From an uncultured Myxococcales bacterium (GTDB lineage Bacteria > Myxococcota_A > UBA9042), in NCBI GenBank assembly GCA_903955385.1, contig CAJBNH010000131.1, positions 1 through 64,000 of the forward strand: 64,000 nucleotides of DNA, written 5' to 3'. The notes under the pieces are model-generated. The model was not told the origin of the DNA and made no database searches. It saw nothing but the letters and a program-made list of their open reading frames with translations. Both the position numbers and the translations under genes were made by a program. Positions 8,986-18,095 of the stretch are shown here, piece by piece; position 1 is the stretch's first letter, and each line of letters starts with the position of its first letter.

Positions 8986-9152
8986 GGGGCACCTCGCAAC
9001 GCCGATCGGCGTTTGGAGTCGTGAGGTTGCGCGTAATGGTGCAATTTGTCAATGCGATTGCCCAAATGCACCGACCCGCGCGGCATCGTCGGCGAATCCA
9101 GAGCCCCGCCCTATTGCGCCAACGAAATCACCCACGGCCGCGAAAACCCGCG

Positions 9153-9959
9153 TCAGGTCTCGATCGCGACCGTCGCGAGTCCCGTCAGCGTTCCGCACGC
9201 CGTGCGCCCGACCACGTAGACGCCGATCTGGATGGTGCCCACGCGGAGGACGATGACGTCGGTCAGGTGCGCCGCCAGGATCTTCTTCATCTGCGCGTAC
9301 TTCACCTGGTCATCGCCCTTCAGCAGCGGCTGGAACCACGTCGTCAGCGTGCGCACCTCGACCGGCGTGCCGGCCGGCAGCTTCAGCAGCGCCAGCAGCT
9401 CCGCGGGCGCGACGGCACCCTGGGTCGCAGACGGCCACGAGACGACCTCGAACGGGCGGTCGCTTTCGCTCATGTACAGCAGGCCTTGCAGCGTGGGCGC
9501 GATGGCCTGCTGGAAGGCCGCCTGGCAGTCCACGGGCTTGGGGGGCGGCTGGCACTTGCCCAGCTTGCACGTCAGCGTCACCTGGATGGGCTGGGCGATG
9601 GGCGCCGACACCGTGACGCGGTAGTTGGGACCCAGCGCGGGAACCAGCAGGATCTTCACGCCCTTGCCGGTCTGCGACGACACCGACTTCCAGCTGCCGC
9701 CGAACTGCCGCGTGATGTTGACCGTGAACTTCTGCGACGCCTTGGCGACCACTTGGAAGGTGCCGCCGCCGCTCGCGGCAAACGTCCACGCCACCCCGGT
9801 CTTGCCCGCCTTGGCGATGGCCGTCTGGCCGAACGCAAGCGAGGCGGTCAGGGCGCCCGACGTGGTCTCCCACTCGCTCGAGGCACCGGATTCGGGGGGC
9901 AGATCGGCGGCGCAGGCGGTCGTCAGCAGCAGAGCGAGCACCAGGACGCGGCAGAGCAT
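9153..9959 (-). CDS. Lipoprotein with a nuclease A inhibitor (NuiA)-like domain
   Basis: ATG at 9959 is preceded by GGAGG and opens a lipoprotein signal (ALLLTTAC), giving 268 residues. Residues about 20-135 form a beta-rich domain of no family I know (ASGGGTFQVVAKASQKFTV...). Residues about 143-268 resemble NuiA, the Anabaena inhibitor of the non-specific nuclease NucA. The stretch GLLYMSESDRPFEV matches NuiA's GLLFMSESEYPFEV, and VLRVGTIQIGVYVVG...T matches its C-terminal strand region, including the ending VAIET (NuiA ends VVET). Known NuiA is cytoplasmic; here the domain would be anchored in the envelope. Whether it still inhibits a nuclease is unknown. The gene stands alone. Confidence 0.85.
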   Translation of the reverse strand: MLCRVLVLALLLTTACAADLPPESGASSEWETTSGALTASLAFGQTAIAKAGKTGVAWTFAASGGGTFQVVAKASQKFTVNITRQFGGSWKSVSSQTGKGVKILLVPALGPNYRVTVSAPIAQPIQVTLTCKLGKCQPPPKPVDCQAAFQQAIAPTLQGLLYMSESDRPFEVVSWPSATQGAVAPAELLALLKLPAGTPVEVRTLTTWFQPLLKGDDQVKYAQMKKILAAHLTDVIVLRVGTIQIGVYVVGRTACGTLTGLATVAIET

Positions 9960-10264
9960 GGGAACCTCCGGGGGCGCGGGGGATAGCAGAAAATGGGGGC
10001 GACCAGCCAGGGCCGCAGCGAGATCCGCGCAGCGAGGTGGGGTTGCATGGCCCGTGCCAACATTCAGGTGCTTGAATCTATGGATGTTCTTGCAATGGTG
10101 CCGGTCTCGGCGCCGGTCTCGAGACGGGGGTGAGACCGGTCTCGAGATGCTGGCAAGGCGGGCAACCCCACACGCGACGTTGCTTCCGCACCCACTTCTG
10201 CGGGATGCTTCGCCTCGCCCCCCCCAATCGACCGACCCGCTGGCCCTGTTTCCGAGGAGGCCCG
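9960..10264. other. Divergent intergenic region, 305 bp
   Basis: This space separates two divergent genes, the NuiA-like lipoprotein and the HEAT-repeat membrane protein, so it should hold promoters for both. The part near 10060-10100 is relatively AT-rich. It contains the GGTCTC palindrome cluster described separately. No small gene is supported. Confidence 0.6.
10101..10147. promoter_or_regulatory. Cluster of GGTCTC palindromes, probable operator
   Basis: CCGGTCTC occurs at 10101, 10113 and 10136. GTCTCGAGAC (10116-10125) and GAGACCGGTCTC (10132-10143) are perfect palindromes 6 nt apart, and TCTCGAGA (10140-10147) overlaps the second. Two dyads in the middle of a divergent promoter region suggest a dimeric repressor site. 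The bound protein is unknown. Confidence 0.5.
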
Positions 10265-12409
10265 ATGCCCCGCTTTGCCGCCGCCGCCCTGACCCTTCTT
10301 CTGCTGCACGTCTGGACGCGGCCCGCGCTGGCTGAGACGCCTGCCGCCGACCTGCCTGCTGCCGCAACAGCGACGGCTGCGACGCCTGAAAGCGACCGTG
10401 CGCTGCTGCTTCCCCTGTTGGACACGCTTGGGGCCGCTCCCCGTGACCGCGCTGCACGGGTGGCGCACCTTCTGGACAGCCACGACGTGCGAGCCGTTGG
10501 CCCCTTGCGTTATGCGGCCTTGCACGACCCGATGGACGACGTCGTCGACGCCGCCGTCCGCGCGCTGGGCGCCATCGAGGCCCCCGCCGCGCTGCGCGCC
10601 CTGCGGGATATCGCTGTCGGAACAGAGGGTTCGACCCCTCGCGATCTGGCCCTGGACGTGATGAGCCGCAGCAAGCTCACGCTTGGTCGCGACCTGGTGT
10701 ACGAGATCGCGCGCTCGACCGACCACCCCGACGAGGTCCGCCGCACGGCACTGGAGGTCCTGACACGCGACCACCCCGACTTTCTGGCCACCAAGCCGTC
10801 GCTGCAGCTGGGCGGGTCGGCGCTGGTGTCCACGTTGGGCGGTGCGTACTTCGGCGGCTTCGCGCTCGCCTCGGTCGGCGACTTGGCCGGCAGCAACGGG
10901 GCGGGGGCCATCGGCTGGGTCGCGGGGTCGATCGCCGGGGCCGGGGCCGGCTACATCTTCGGTCGCCAGCTGTCGAATGCGAGGCAGCAGTACTACATGA
11001 GCGCGATGGGCTGGGGCGCGCTGTCGGGCACGCTGGCCGCCCGCGCGCTGGTGCAGCCCCAGTACATCACGGACGCGTGGGGCAACCGAGTCCCGCAGGA
11101 CAGCCCGTCGCTGCAGCGCACCGAGGCAGGTCTGTCGCTGGTGGGCGAGCTTGGCGGTCTGGCGCTGGCCGGGCTGGCCGTCGACCGGCTGAACTTCACG
11201 AGCTCGGACGTGCTGGTGGCCGACCTGACCGGCGTGGCGATGACGGTGGGCACGGCGGGTGCGCTGCTGCTGATGGACCCGACCGAGGACGACCGGCCGG
11301 GCTACGGCATCGCCTTGGCGGGCGCGCTGATGGGCGTGGGCCTGGGCGTGACCACGGCACAGCAGCTGCGGTTCGACTCGGGCGACGTGGCGCTGACGCT
11401 GCTGGGCACCGGCGAGGGCATGTACTTCGGCTCCTTCCTTGCGGATCGCTTCGTCAGCGGGCGGGCCAACGGCGGGCTGTGGTTGGGGGCCGGTCTGGGC
11501 GCGCTGGGCACCGGCGTGGCGGCGCAGTTTACCGACGTGACGGTGTCCAACGCCTTCGAGATGCTGCTGTTTTCCAGCTATGCCAAGACCCTGGGCGCAG
11601 GCGCGGCGATCCTAGCCGATGCCGAAGGCGACACGGTGACCGACGTACATCTGGCGGTGGGCGCGGCCGGCCTGCTGGCGGGCGGGTGGCTGTCGAGCCA
11701 GACGGACTATCAGGGCGGCGACCGCGCCATCGTTCCCATCGCGACGGCGCTGGGTGCGTGGCATGGCGCGCTGGTGGGTGGTCTCCTGGCCCAAAACGAC
11801 TGGACCGACGATGGCAACGGCGTGGGCGGCCTGACGCTGACCAGCCTATCCGTGTTTGGCTTGAGCGGACTCGCCCTTGCGCAAGTGACGGACTTCGACA
11901 ATCTGCAGGTGACCATGGGCAGTTCCGGCGCAGTCTGGGGCGCTTGGCTGGCCGGTTGGGGTTTGACTGTGCCGGGCGAGCACGTCGACTTCAACACGGC
12001 GATGGTGACGCTGCTCGTCGGCACCGACGTCGGTCTGGCCGCGACGTCGCTGCTGATCTCGCCGGTGGGCGGCATGGACCCGCGCGTGCTGGCCGGCGCG
12101 AACTTCGGCGGGTTGACCGGTGCCGCGATGTTCTCGTTGGTGGGCGCGATGTTCTCGACCGATACAACCACCGTGATCAAGGCCAATCTGGCGGGTACGG
12201 TGATCGGTCTGGTGACCGGTGGCATCCTGGCCCACGCAGTGATGAAGGACGAGCCGCCCACCGCGGCCGACGCCGACGGTCCCACGTGGCTGCCCGCCTG
12301 GGTGCGCAACCCCATCAAGACCGTGCAGTTTGCGCCGCGCTTGGACCCCGCCGGTCGCTTCGACGGCATGACGATGAACGCGGTGCTGGACGTGTTCGAC
12401 GCGCGCTGA
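10265..12409 (+). CDS. HEAT-repeat protein with long glycine-rich hydrophobic C-terminal region
   Basis: ATG at 10265 follows GAGGAGG and starts a signal peptide (LLLLHVWTRPALA), giving 714 residues. Residues about 40-175 look like HEAT repeats (VVDAAVRALGAIEAPAALRALRDIA). From about 180 on, Gly/Ala-rich hydrophobic blocks recur every 45-60 residues (for example SALVSTLGGAYFGG, ALAGALMGVGLGVTTAQQL, GANFGGLTGAAMFSLVGA). They carry GxxxG-like spacing reminiscent of glycine-zipper membrane proteins. No named family is recognised. It is probably an envelope protein; HEAT repeats usually bind partners. It is convergent with the VIT/vWA gene, with only 9 nt between the stops. Confidence 0.8.
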   Translation: MPRFAAAALTLLLLHVWTRPALAETPAADLPAAATATAATPESDRALLLPLLDTLGAAPRDRAARVAHLLDSHDVRAVGPLRYAALHDPMDDVVDAAVRALGAIEAPAALRALRDIAVGTEGSTPRDLALDVMSRSKLTLGRDLVYEIARSTDHPDEVRRTALEVLTRDHPDFLATKPSLQLGGSALVSTLGGAYFGGFALASVGDLAGSNGAGAIGWVAGSIAGAGAGYIFGRQLSNARQQYYMSAMGWGALSGTLAARALVQPQYITDAWGNRVPQDSPSLQRTEAGLSLVGELGGLALAGLAVDRLNFTSSDVLVADLTGVAMTVGTAGALLLMDPTEDDRPGYGIALAGALMGVGLGVTTAQQLRFDSGDVALTLLGTGEGMYFGSFLADRFVSGRANGGLWLGAGLGALGTGVAAQFTDVTVSNAFEMLLFSSYAKTLGAGAAILADAEGDTVTDVHLAVGAAGLLAGGWLSSQTDYQGGDRAIVPIATALGAWHGALVGGLLAQNDWTDDGNGVGGLTLTSLSVFGLSGLALAQVTDFDNLQVTMGSSGAVWGAWLAGWGLTVPGEHVDFNTAMVTLLVGTDVGLAATSLLISPVGGMDPRVLAGANFGGLTGAAMFSLVGAMFSTDTTTVIKANLAGTVIGLVTGGILAHAVMKDEPPTAADADGPTWLPAWVRNPIKTVQFAPRLDPAGRFDGMTMNAVLDVFDAR

Positions 12410-12418
12410 CTTGCGGCG

Positions 12419-15400
12419 CTACCGACCGACCTCGCCCAGCTCGACCCACGCGTGGTCGTTCTGGATGATGAAGGGGCGACCCTCGAAGCGCAGCCCTCCC
12501 TTGCCGTCGTGGCGCACGATCAGCACCCGGCCCATGCCCCAGCCCATCGGTCCACGGCTGTAGTAGTTGGCAAACAGCTTGTACGGGAAGGCCTTGGGCG
12601 ACTCGACGGTAAAGCACTCGGGGCCATAGCCGGTCGTGACGTCGGCATAGAGCTCGCCGCCTGAGGGCATCTGCTTGCTGCGGAAGCTGGCGTGGCCGTT
12701 CCTGGCGTCGAACAGGTGGAAGTCCACGTCGTTGGCGTCCGTCTCCCACGTCAGCAGGAAGCGCAAGCTGGTCTCGGTCGGGACCTGAATGCCGTTTTGC
12801 GACAGGCGCTGGCGAATCTCGGCGTCGCGCTTGGGCTCTTGGGCCAGCCACGCGGCCGCGATCAACCCAGCCTGTTCCTTGAGGATTCGCTCGATCTCCG
12901 GGAAGTTGCCCTCGCGGCGGTGCTCGCCCACGCCCTTGATCAGCAGGTCCACCGCCTCGCCGTACTGCCCCGCGCGGGCCAGCGCCCAACCGGCCATCAC
13001 GAACACCGACGGGTTGTCCGGGCGCTGCTTCAACGCCTTGCGATAGGTGTCCAACGCCAGCACCGAGCCGTCCTTGCCCAGACCTTCCAGCAAGTTGCCG
13101 GCGAACCGCCGCAGGTCGGCGCGCGACGGGAACAGGTCGATGATCGCACCGTACGCCCGCGCCGCCTGCTGCGGCTGCCCCGATGCCAGCAGCGCCCGGC
13201 CCAGGGCCGCCAGCGCCAGCACGTCGCCCGGGTCTTCCGTCCGCCACTTCCACGCCTCGGCCAGCGCCGCGGCCGTGCGCTTCTCCCTGAGATCGGTCGA
13301 GATCTTCAGCAGCCGCCCCGACAGCGCCGGGTTGTCCTTCAGCGCTTTGCGGATCTCGGCCAGGCCCTCGCCGTCGTTGCGGTCGTCGTCGCCCAGGATG
13401 GCCAGCACGCCGTTTTGCTCGACGTCGCGTCGCGCAACCGCTCGACGCCGGTCGGCCAGCTCCTGACCGCCGCCGCCAAAGCCAGCGCGTCCCGATCCGA
13501 GGCCGATGCGCCCGGCGCCTCCCGACGGCACTGTGCCCAGCTGGTCCGCCAGCCCACCCCCGCCGCCGCCCGGGCCGGTGCCGCGGAAGCCCATCGCGTT
13601 GCCGATCTCTCCGGCGGCGGTGGGCTCGGGCATCGCCTCTTCGGCAAACAGGCGGCTGACGGAAGGCGCCGACTTGGCCATCGGTGCGGCGGCTTCTGGT
13701 GCGGGCGCCGCCGGAGCCTCGCTCGGCATCGGCTGGTCGGCCGCCACGGCTCGGTCCTCAGGGGCTTCGTCACGCTTGCCTTCATCGCCGTCGCCCCCGA
13801 ACGCCTTCTCCTCCTTCTCCGCAGTCTCTGCCGTCTTGTCGCCGGTCGAATTCGCCATCTGCAGCGCGGCAAACGAGTCGGTGCGCGGCGACAGCACGGC
13901 CGCGCCTTCGGGCGACACGGTCAGGATCTCGGCCAGCGCCTTGCGGTCGATGCCGTAACGCTCGTAGTCGTATTCGGTTTCCAGCACCAGCAACGCCGTT
14001 CCGGGCGACAGCACCCGGTGCTTGACCGACAGGTCGATCGCCTGCTTCTCGAACGCCGCGCGCAGGTCGGGGTCGCCTTCCGCGCTCCTTGCCGTCAGCA
14101 GGCCGATGCGCGCGCCGATCCACGCCCGCTCGAGCAACGGCCGCGCCGCGGTCGTCACGTTGGGCTTGACGGTCTGCTGCACGCCGCCCGACAGCAGGAT
14201 CTCGAAGGGCTTGCCCTCCGGCAGATCCGCATACACCAGCCGCGCCTGCCCCGGCTGCAACCCCTCGATCCTGTTCGGCCACACCCACGCCGCGCCGGGC
14301 ACCTGCACGTCGATCGCCTTCCAGACCGCCAGACCCAGCGGCTCGAGATCCTCGACCGAATCGAACGCGCCAACGGCCACGCCATCGCTCGCAAGTCCGC
14401 CCCGCGTCACCGCTTCCAGCACGTTCGCGTCGCGCGCCGCCATGGTCGCCACCGAGTCCAGGCGCACCACGCCCGCCGCTCCCAACGCCGCCACGCGCTT
14501 GCGCAGGCCGTCCAGCTCCTCGTCACCCGCAGTGACCACGCCGTCGCCAACCAGCACCACGCGCGCCGCACCCTTGCCGCCCTGCAGCAGCGCCGGCACC
14601 GCGTCGAGGGCCGAACCCAGGTCCGACGCACCCAACGCCGCACGCGTCAACAGCTTCTGAACCTGCACTGGACCCCAGCCGGCCGGCGCACCGCGAAAGA
14701 TGACCTCGGTCGTCTGGTCAAACGCCACCACCGCCACTTCCTGCGCACCGTGGGCCGCGGCAAAGCGCACCAGCTCGGCCAACCGCTCGATCCGCTTCGT
14801 GAACCCGGGAGCCTGCGACGCCGACGTGTCGAACAGCACCACCAACCGCTCGAACCCCTGCGCGGCCGCCTGGCTGCCCAGCTGCACGCGCGCCAGAGCC
14901 AGATTGCCGTTGCGCAGACCGGTCCACGGCGACTTCAGGAAGGCGGGGTGCACCAGAAAGTCGACGGCGGGCTGAAAGTCGCGCTGCTCGACCTCGACCA
15001 CCTGCACGTTGCCCACCTTGGCGCCCAGCGAACCGGCCGCCACCTGCGGACCGGCCGCATCGCCCGCCCGCAGGTACACGCGAATCGACAGCTCGCCCAG
15101 CTGCGGCAACCCCGCCAACGGCAAGGCGTAACTGGCGCGCGGGTCGACCAGCTCTTGCGAGAACGACAGGATCAGCTCCTTGTCCGCGTTGGGCTCGATG
15201 GGAAACACGCGGGCGGCAAAGGTGTTGCCGGCATCCTGCTCCAGCAGCGCGGGGTCCTGGCGGCGGTGCAGAAAGTCCTCGTACACCTGTTGCGCCTTGC
15301 GGCGTTCGACGACCTCGCCCTCCATCCAGCCGCCCGGATTCTTCATGGCAAAGCGCGACACCGCCGCGCCCGTCGGCAGCGTGATCGAGAACCGCCCTTC

Positions 15401-15769
15401 GCGCCTGCGGTCTTCGGGGTTGTGGAAGGTCAGGTGCAGCTCGGTAAAGGCCAGCGGCCCCTCCAGCACCGCCCGCGCCGACAGCTTCTGCAGCACCAGA
15501 CCTGAGCCGTCGCTGCCCGTCAGGGCGATGGGCACCGGCAAGTCGCGAGCCACCTGGGCGCGGGGGGATTTCTCCTGGAAGGCCGAGGCGTTGGACAGCT
15601 CGGTCGGCGCCGCCGCCTGGGTCGCCGTCACGCCGTCGGGCAGTGGAGCGGCGGGGGCGAGCGCGGACGGCGTGCCCGCGTCAGGACCCGGGGCAGGCGT
15701 GCGGTTGCAGCCCCAGCACGCGGCGGCAACCAGGACAGACAGGGCGATGGGGGCGATCCGGGCACGCAT
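12419..15769 (-). CDS. VIT-vWA lipoprotein with TPR-like region and DUF2135
   Basis: ATG at 15769 with AGGAG upstream starts a lipoprotein signal (LSVLVAAAC), giving 1116 residues. Order: VIT domain about 80-205 (ARVFPIEPNADKELILSFSQEL); vWA about 275-430 with a MIDAS motif DTSAS; a Gly-rich low-complexity stretch about 690-750 (GPGGGGGG, GLGSGRAGFGGGG); TPR-like helices about 790-930; and C-terminal DUF2135 about 1000-1116 (TWETDANDVDFHLFD ... GGELYADVTTGYGPE). VIT/vWA proteins bind ligands through metal, and DUF2135 occurs in YfaP-like proteins. Function is likely protein binding at the envelope. The Ala/Glu-rich linker (about 600-680) is disordered. Confidence 0.9.
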   Translation of the reverse strand: MRARIAPIALSVLVAAACWGCNRTPAPGPDAGTPSALAPAAPLPDGVTATQAAAPTELSNASAFQEKSPRAQVARDLPVPIALTGSDGSGLVLQKLSARAVLEGPLAFTELHLTFHNPEDRRREGRFSITLPTGAAVSRFAMKNPGGWMEGEVVERRKAQQVYEDFLHRRQDPALLEQDAGNTFAARVFPIEPNADKELILSFSQELVDPRASYALPLAGLPQLGELSIRVYLRAGDAAGPQVAAGSLGAKVGNVQVVEVEQRDFQPAVDFLVHPAFLKSPWTGLRNGNLALARVQLGSQAAAQGFERLVVLFDTSASQAPGFTKRIERLAELVRFAAAHGAQEVAVVAFDQTTEVIFRGAPAGWGPVQVQKLLTRAALGASDLGSALDAVPALLQGGKGAARVVLVGDGVVTAGDEELDGLRKRVAALGAAGVVRLDSVATMAARDANVLEAVTRGGLASDGVAVGAFDSVEDLEPLGLAVWKAIDVQVPGAAWVWPNRIEGLQPGQARLVYADLPEGKPFEILLSGGVQQTVKPNVTTAARPLLERAWIGARIGLLTARSAEGDPDLRAAFEKQAIDLSVKHRVLSPGTALLVLETEYDYERYGIDRKALAEILTVSPEGAAVLSPRTDSFAALQMANSTGDKTAETAEKEEKAFGGDGDEGKRDEAPEDRAVAADQPMPSEAPAAPAPEAAAPMAKSAPSVSRLFAEEAMPEPTAAGEIGNAMGFRGTGPGGGGGGLADQLGTVPSGGAGRIGLGSGRAGFGGGGQELADRRRAVARRDVEQNGVLAILGDDDRNDGEGLAEIRKALKDNPALSGRLLKISTDLREKRTAAALAEAWKWRTEDPGDVLALAALGRALLASGQPQQAARAYGAIIDLFPSRADLRRFAGNLLEGLGKDGSVLALDTYRKALKQRPDNPSVFVMAGWALARAGQYGEAVDLLIKGVGEHRREGNFPEIERILKEQAGLIAAAWLAQEPKRDAEIRQRLSQNGIQVPTETSLRFLLTWETDANDVDFHLFDARNGHASFRSKQMPSGGELYADVTTGYGPECFTVESPKAFPYKLFANYYSRGPMGWGMGRVLIVRHDGKGGLRFEGRPFIIQNDHAWVELGEVGR

Positions 15770-15984
15770 GACGCACTCCTTGAGCCGCAACAACAGGCGG
15801 CACGAGCAGAAGCTGGGACGCGGCAAGTCGGAATTCGATCTGGCGCAGACGGTGCAAAGGCGGGTGTGCCTCTGCTGCCATTCGCAGTCAAGCCCGCCTT
15901 GACGGGGGGTTGGCGCAGGCGTAGAGGGTCGTGCAGGCCCGTCGCGCGCTCCCAAGGCTGCAGACGGTACAACGGGGGACAGCC

Positions 15985-16404
15985 ATGAAGCAGATGAAGA
16001 TGCTGTACGAGACGCAGCACGTGAAGTTCTACATCGATGAGAGTGTTCCCTGTCTGGTCAACGAGTGGCGCGGCTACATCACGAGCACGTTGTTTCGGGA
16101 GTACATCCTCCAGCTTGTCGAATTGTTGAAGGACAACCGCACCAAGTACCTGCAGCTCAACTTGCTGGCCGACACCCTCAAGTTGGAGGTGCTCTCTCCC
16201 CTGGACGTCGAGTGGGTGACCCAGAACGTCAACCCGCTGTATCTCGAGAATGGCGCCGCATTTGAGGCTTTTCTCGTCCCGAGCGACAAGTTCGGCGAGA
16301 TGTCGGTCGATCGCTACATTCGCCAAACGACGAAGCACGGTGAGTTTGCGGTCCAGATGTTCGACTCGCTGGACAACGCCAAAGCTTGGTTGAGAAGTCT
16401 CTGA
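15985..16404 (+). CDS. Small STAS-like protein of unknown function
   Basis: The 139-residue product starts at ATG 15985 with GGGGGA about 6 nt before it. It has no signal peptide. Pattern FYIDESVPCLVNEWRGYITSTLFREYILQLVELLKDNRTKYLQLNL and the closing FDSLDNAKAWL resemble STAS/SpoIIAA-like proteins, where an alpha/beta domain ends with '..AL.WL'. Family assignment is tentative. Its codon use looks visibly less GC-rich than that of neighbouring genes, which would fit recent acquisition. It lies between the divergent VIT/vWA gene and a long repeat-containing gap. Confidence 0.7.
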   Translation: MKQMKMLYETQHVKFYIDESVPCLVNEWRGYITSTLFREYILQLVELLKDNRTKYLQLNLLADTLKLEVLSPLDVEWVTQNVNPLYLENGAAFEAFLVPSDKFGEMSVDRYIRQTTKHGEFAVQMFDSLDNAKAWLRSL

Positions 16405-16925
16405 CCGTTCGACCGGTCGTGCATCGCGGGGTCGACCACTCGGCGGGCTGCGCAACGGCGGGTTCGACAGCCGGCTGGAGGGTGCCAAGGCGATGGCGGC
16501 GCTGGCACGGTCGAGGTGCTGGCGGTCGAGGTACCCTGAGGGGGCGGTCCCGACGGATGGGTCGCACCTCCTCCGGGCTGGGCGCGAGCGGTATCTGATG
16601 TCGGTATTGCGTGTCGGTATGGCGTGTTCGTGTGTCGCGTCGGAAACCGGGACACCGGCCACTGGAATGCGCCTCACCCCGTCGCTTCGCGACACCCCTC
16701 TCCATGCTCGTCCGTTGGACGACATGGAGAGGGGCCGGGCAACGCGAGGCTGGATTCGAGCTCAGCACGGCCCACAGCCAATTCCCCTCTCTACGACGTC
16801 CGACGTGCTGCGCCAAGCAGCACAGGGCGAGCGTGGAGGGGTGGCGCCGTCAGGCGACGGGGTGAGGCGCGCCGTTGCCGCCCCGCACCACGCAGGCTAC
16901 GCTCGTGTTGCCAAAGGAGGATCCC
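16405..16925. other. 521-bp intergenic region with repeats
   Basis: I see no supported gene here. The stretch holds a 13-bp tandem duplication (TGTCGGTATTGCG at 16599-16611 and TGTCGGTATGGCG at 16612-16624), the long foldback element at 16669-16870, and the promoter and ribosome-binding region of the FAD oxidoreductase at 16926. Confidence 0.7.
16669..16870. repeat. 202-bp foldback element with perfect 17-bp arms
   Basis: GCGCCTCACCCCGTCGC (16669-16685) is the exact reverse complement of 16854-16870. Just inside, CACCCCTC...GCTCG on the left resembles the complement of the right flank. The centre-left holds an 18-bp hairpin with one bulge: CCCCTCTCCATG (16695-16706) with CATGGAGAGGGG (16723-16734), and TCGTCC/GGACGA closed by a 3-nt loop. 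A second inner hairpin is GTGCTG(C)...GCAGCAC near 16805-16823. It looks like a REP-like or non-autonomous mobile repeat. Confidence 0.85.
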
Positions 16926-18023
16926 GTGGCGCGCGTGCTGGTCATCGGAGCCGGGGTGGTGGGACTGGCGGTCGCCGACGCGCTGGCAACGCGCGGGCAC
17001 GACGTCGTCCTGTGCGAACGGCACGCGGCGGTGGGGCAAGAGACGTCCAGTCGCAACAGTGAGGTCCTGCACGCCGGCCTGTACTACCCGCCCGGCAGCC
17101 TGAAGGCCCTGCTGTGCGTCGAAGGGCGCGAGCGGCTGGTCTCGTTCTGCCGCACCGAAGGGGTCGCCCACCAGTGGATCGGCAAGGCCATCGTCGCCAC
17201 CGACACCGAAGAACTTCCCGAATTGGCGGCGATTCAGACCCGCGCCGTTGCCTGCGGGGCGGTGCCGCTGCAGCCGATGACCCGGGCCGAGTTGGCGCGC
17301 CGCCTGCCCCAGGTCCGCGCGGTGGCCGGGCTGTGGTCGCCGGGGACGGGCATCGTCGACAGCCACGGTCTGATGCAGCGGCTGCTGGCCCGCTTGCTGC
17401 GCCAGGACGGTGTGTTGCTGCTGGGGCGCGAGGTGGTCGAGGCCGAGCTGGTGCCAAGCGGCGGCTTCCGCGTGACGCTGCAGGGCGCCGCCGGGCGTGA
17501 GGTCGACCGCTTTGACGCCGTGGTCAACGCTGCAGGACTGCTAGCGGATCGCGTGGCCCGGCTGATGGCCCCCGACCCGAAGGCGGTGCCGGACGTGATC
17601 CCGGTCAAGGGCAGCTGGTTCGCGCTCGCGGGTCCGACACCGGCCGACGCGCTGGTCTATCCCGTGCCCGCGCCGCACCTGCTGGGGCTGGGCGTGCACC
17701 TGACGGTCGATCGGACGGGCCGGGCGCGGCTGGGGCCCGACACGCAACCTGCTACGTCGTTGGAGGATTTGCGCGTGGATCCCAGCCGGGCGGCGGCCTT
17801 CCTGGCGTCGGCCCAGCGCTACCTGCCCGGTCTGCGGCTGCAGGACCTGCGCCCCGACACGGCCGGCCTGCGCCCCAAGCTCGCGGTGGACCGTTTTGCC
17901 GATTTCGTCGTCGACGAGCGCACTTCCTGGGGACGTCCGGGGTGGATCGACCTGCTGGGCATCGAGTCGCCGGGGCTGACCGCGAGTCTGGCGATCGGCG
18001 CGCGCGTGTCGGCGATGGTGTAG
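16926..18023 (+). CDS. FAD-dependent oxidoreductase, L-2-hydroxyglutarate oxidase-like
   Basis: GTG at 16926 follows a strong AAAGGAGG, giving 365 residues. The N-terminus has the Rossmann FAD motif VLVIGAGVVG (4-13) and an ERH at the end of beta2. The next conserved block SRNSEVLHAGLYYPPGSLKA is typical of the L-2-hydroxyglutarate oxidase/dehydrogenase (LhgO, YgaF) branch of the DAO superfamily. GIVDSHGLMQRL, VVNAAGL and the C-terminal GIESPGLTASLAIGARV also fit. It should oxidise a short 2-hydroxy acid, L-2-hydroxyglutarate being the best guess. A glycerol-3-phosphate-like or amino acid substrate is less likely. No partner gene is adjacent. Confidence 0.9.
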   Translation: MARVLVIGAGVVGLAVADALATRGHDVVLCERHAAVGQETSSRNSEVLHAGLYYPPGSLKALLCVEGRERLVSFCRTEGVAHQWIGKAIVATDTEELPELAAIQTRAVACGAVPLQPMTRAELARRLPQVRAVAGLWSPGTGIVDSHGLMQRLLARLLRQDGVLLLGREVVEAELVPSGGFRVTLQGAAGREVDRFDAVVNAAGLLADRVARLMAPDPKAVPDVIPVKGSWFALAGPTPADALVYPVPAPHLLGLGVHLTVDRTGRARLGPDTQPATSLEDLRVDPSRAAAFLASAQRYLPGLRLQDLRPDTAGLRPKLAVDRFADFVVDERTSWGRPGWIDLLGIESPGLTASLAIGARVSAMV

Positions 18024-18095
18024 GTCGCCGTCCGTTGCGCGAAACGGCAGCAACTCGGGCGGCGGCGTGAGCATTCGGGCCGCCGCACGCGATCG

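Noticed and set aside
12692-15505. 937-codon plus-strand frame
   Set aside because: Antisense to the VIT/vWA gene, which has clear domains and a signal peptide in its own frame.
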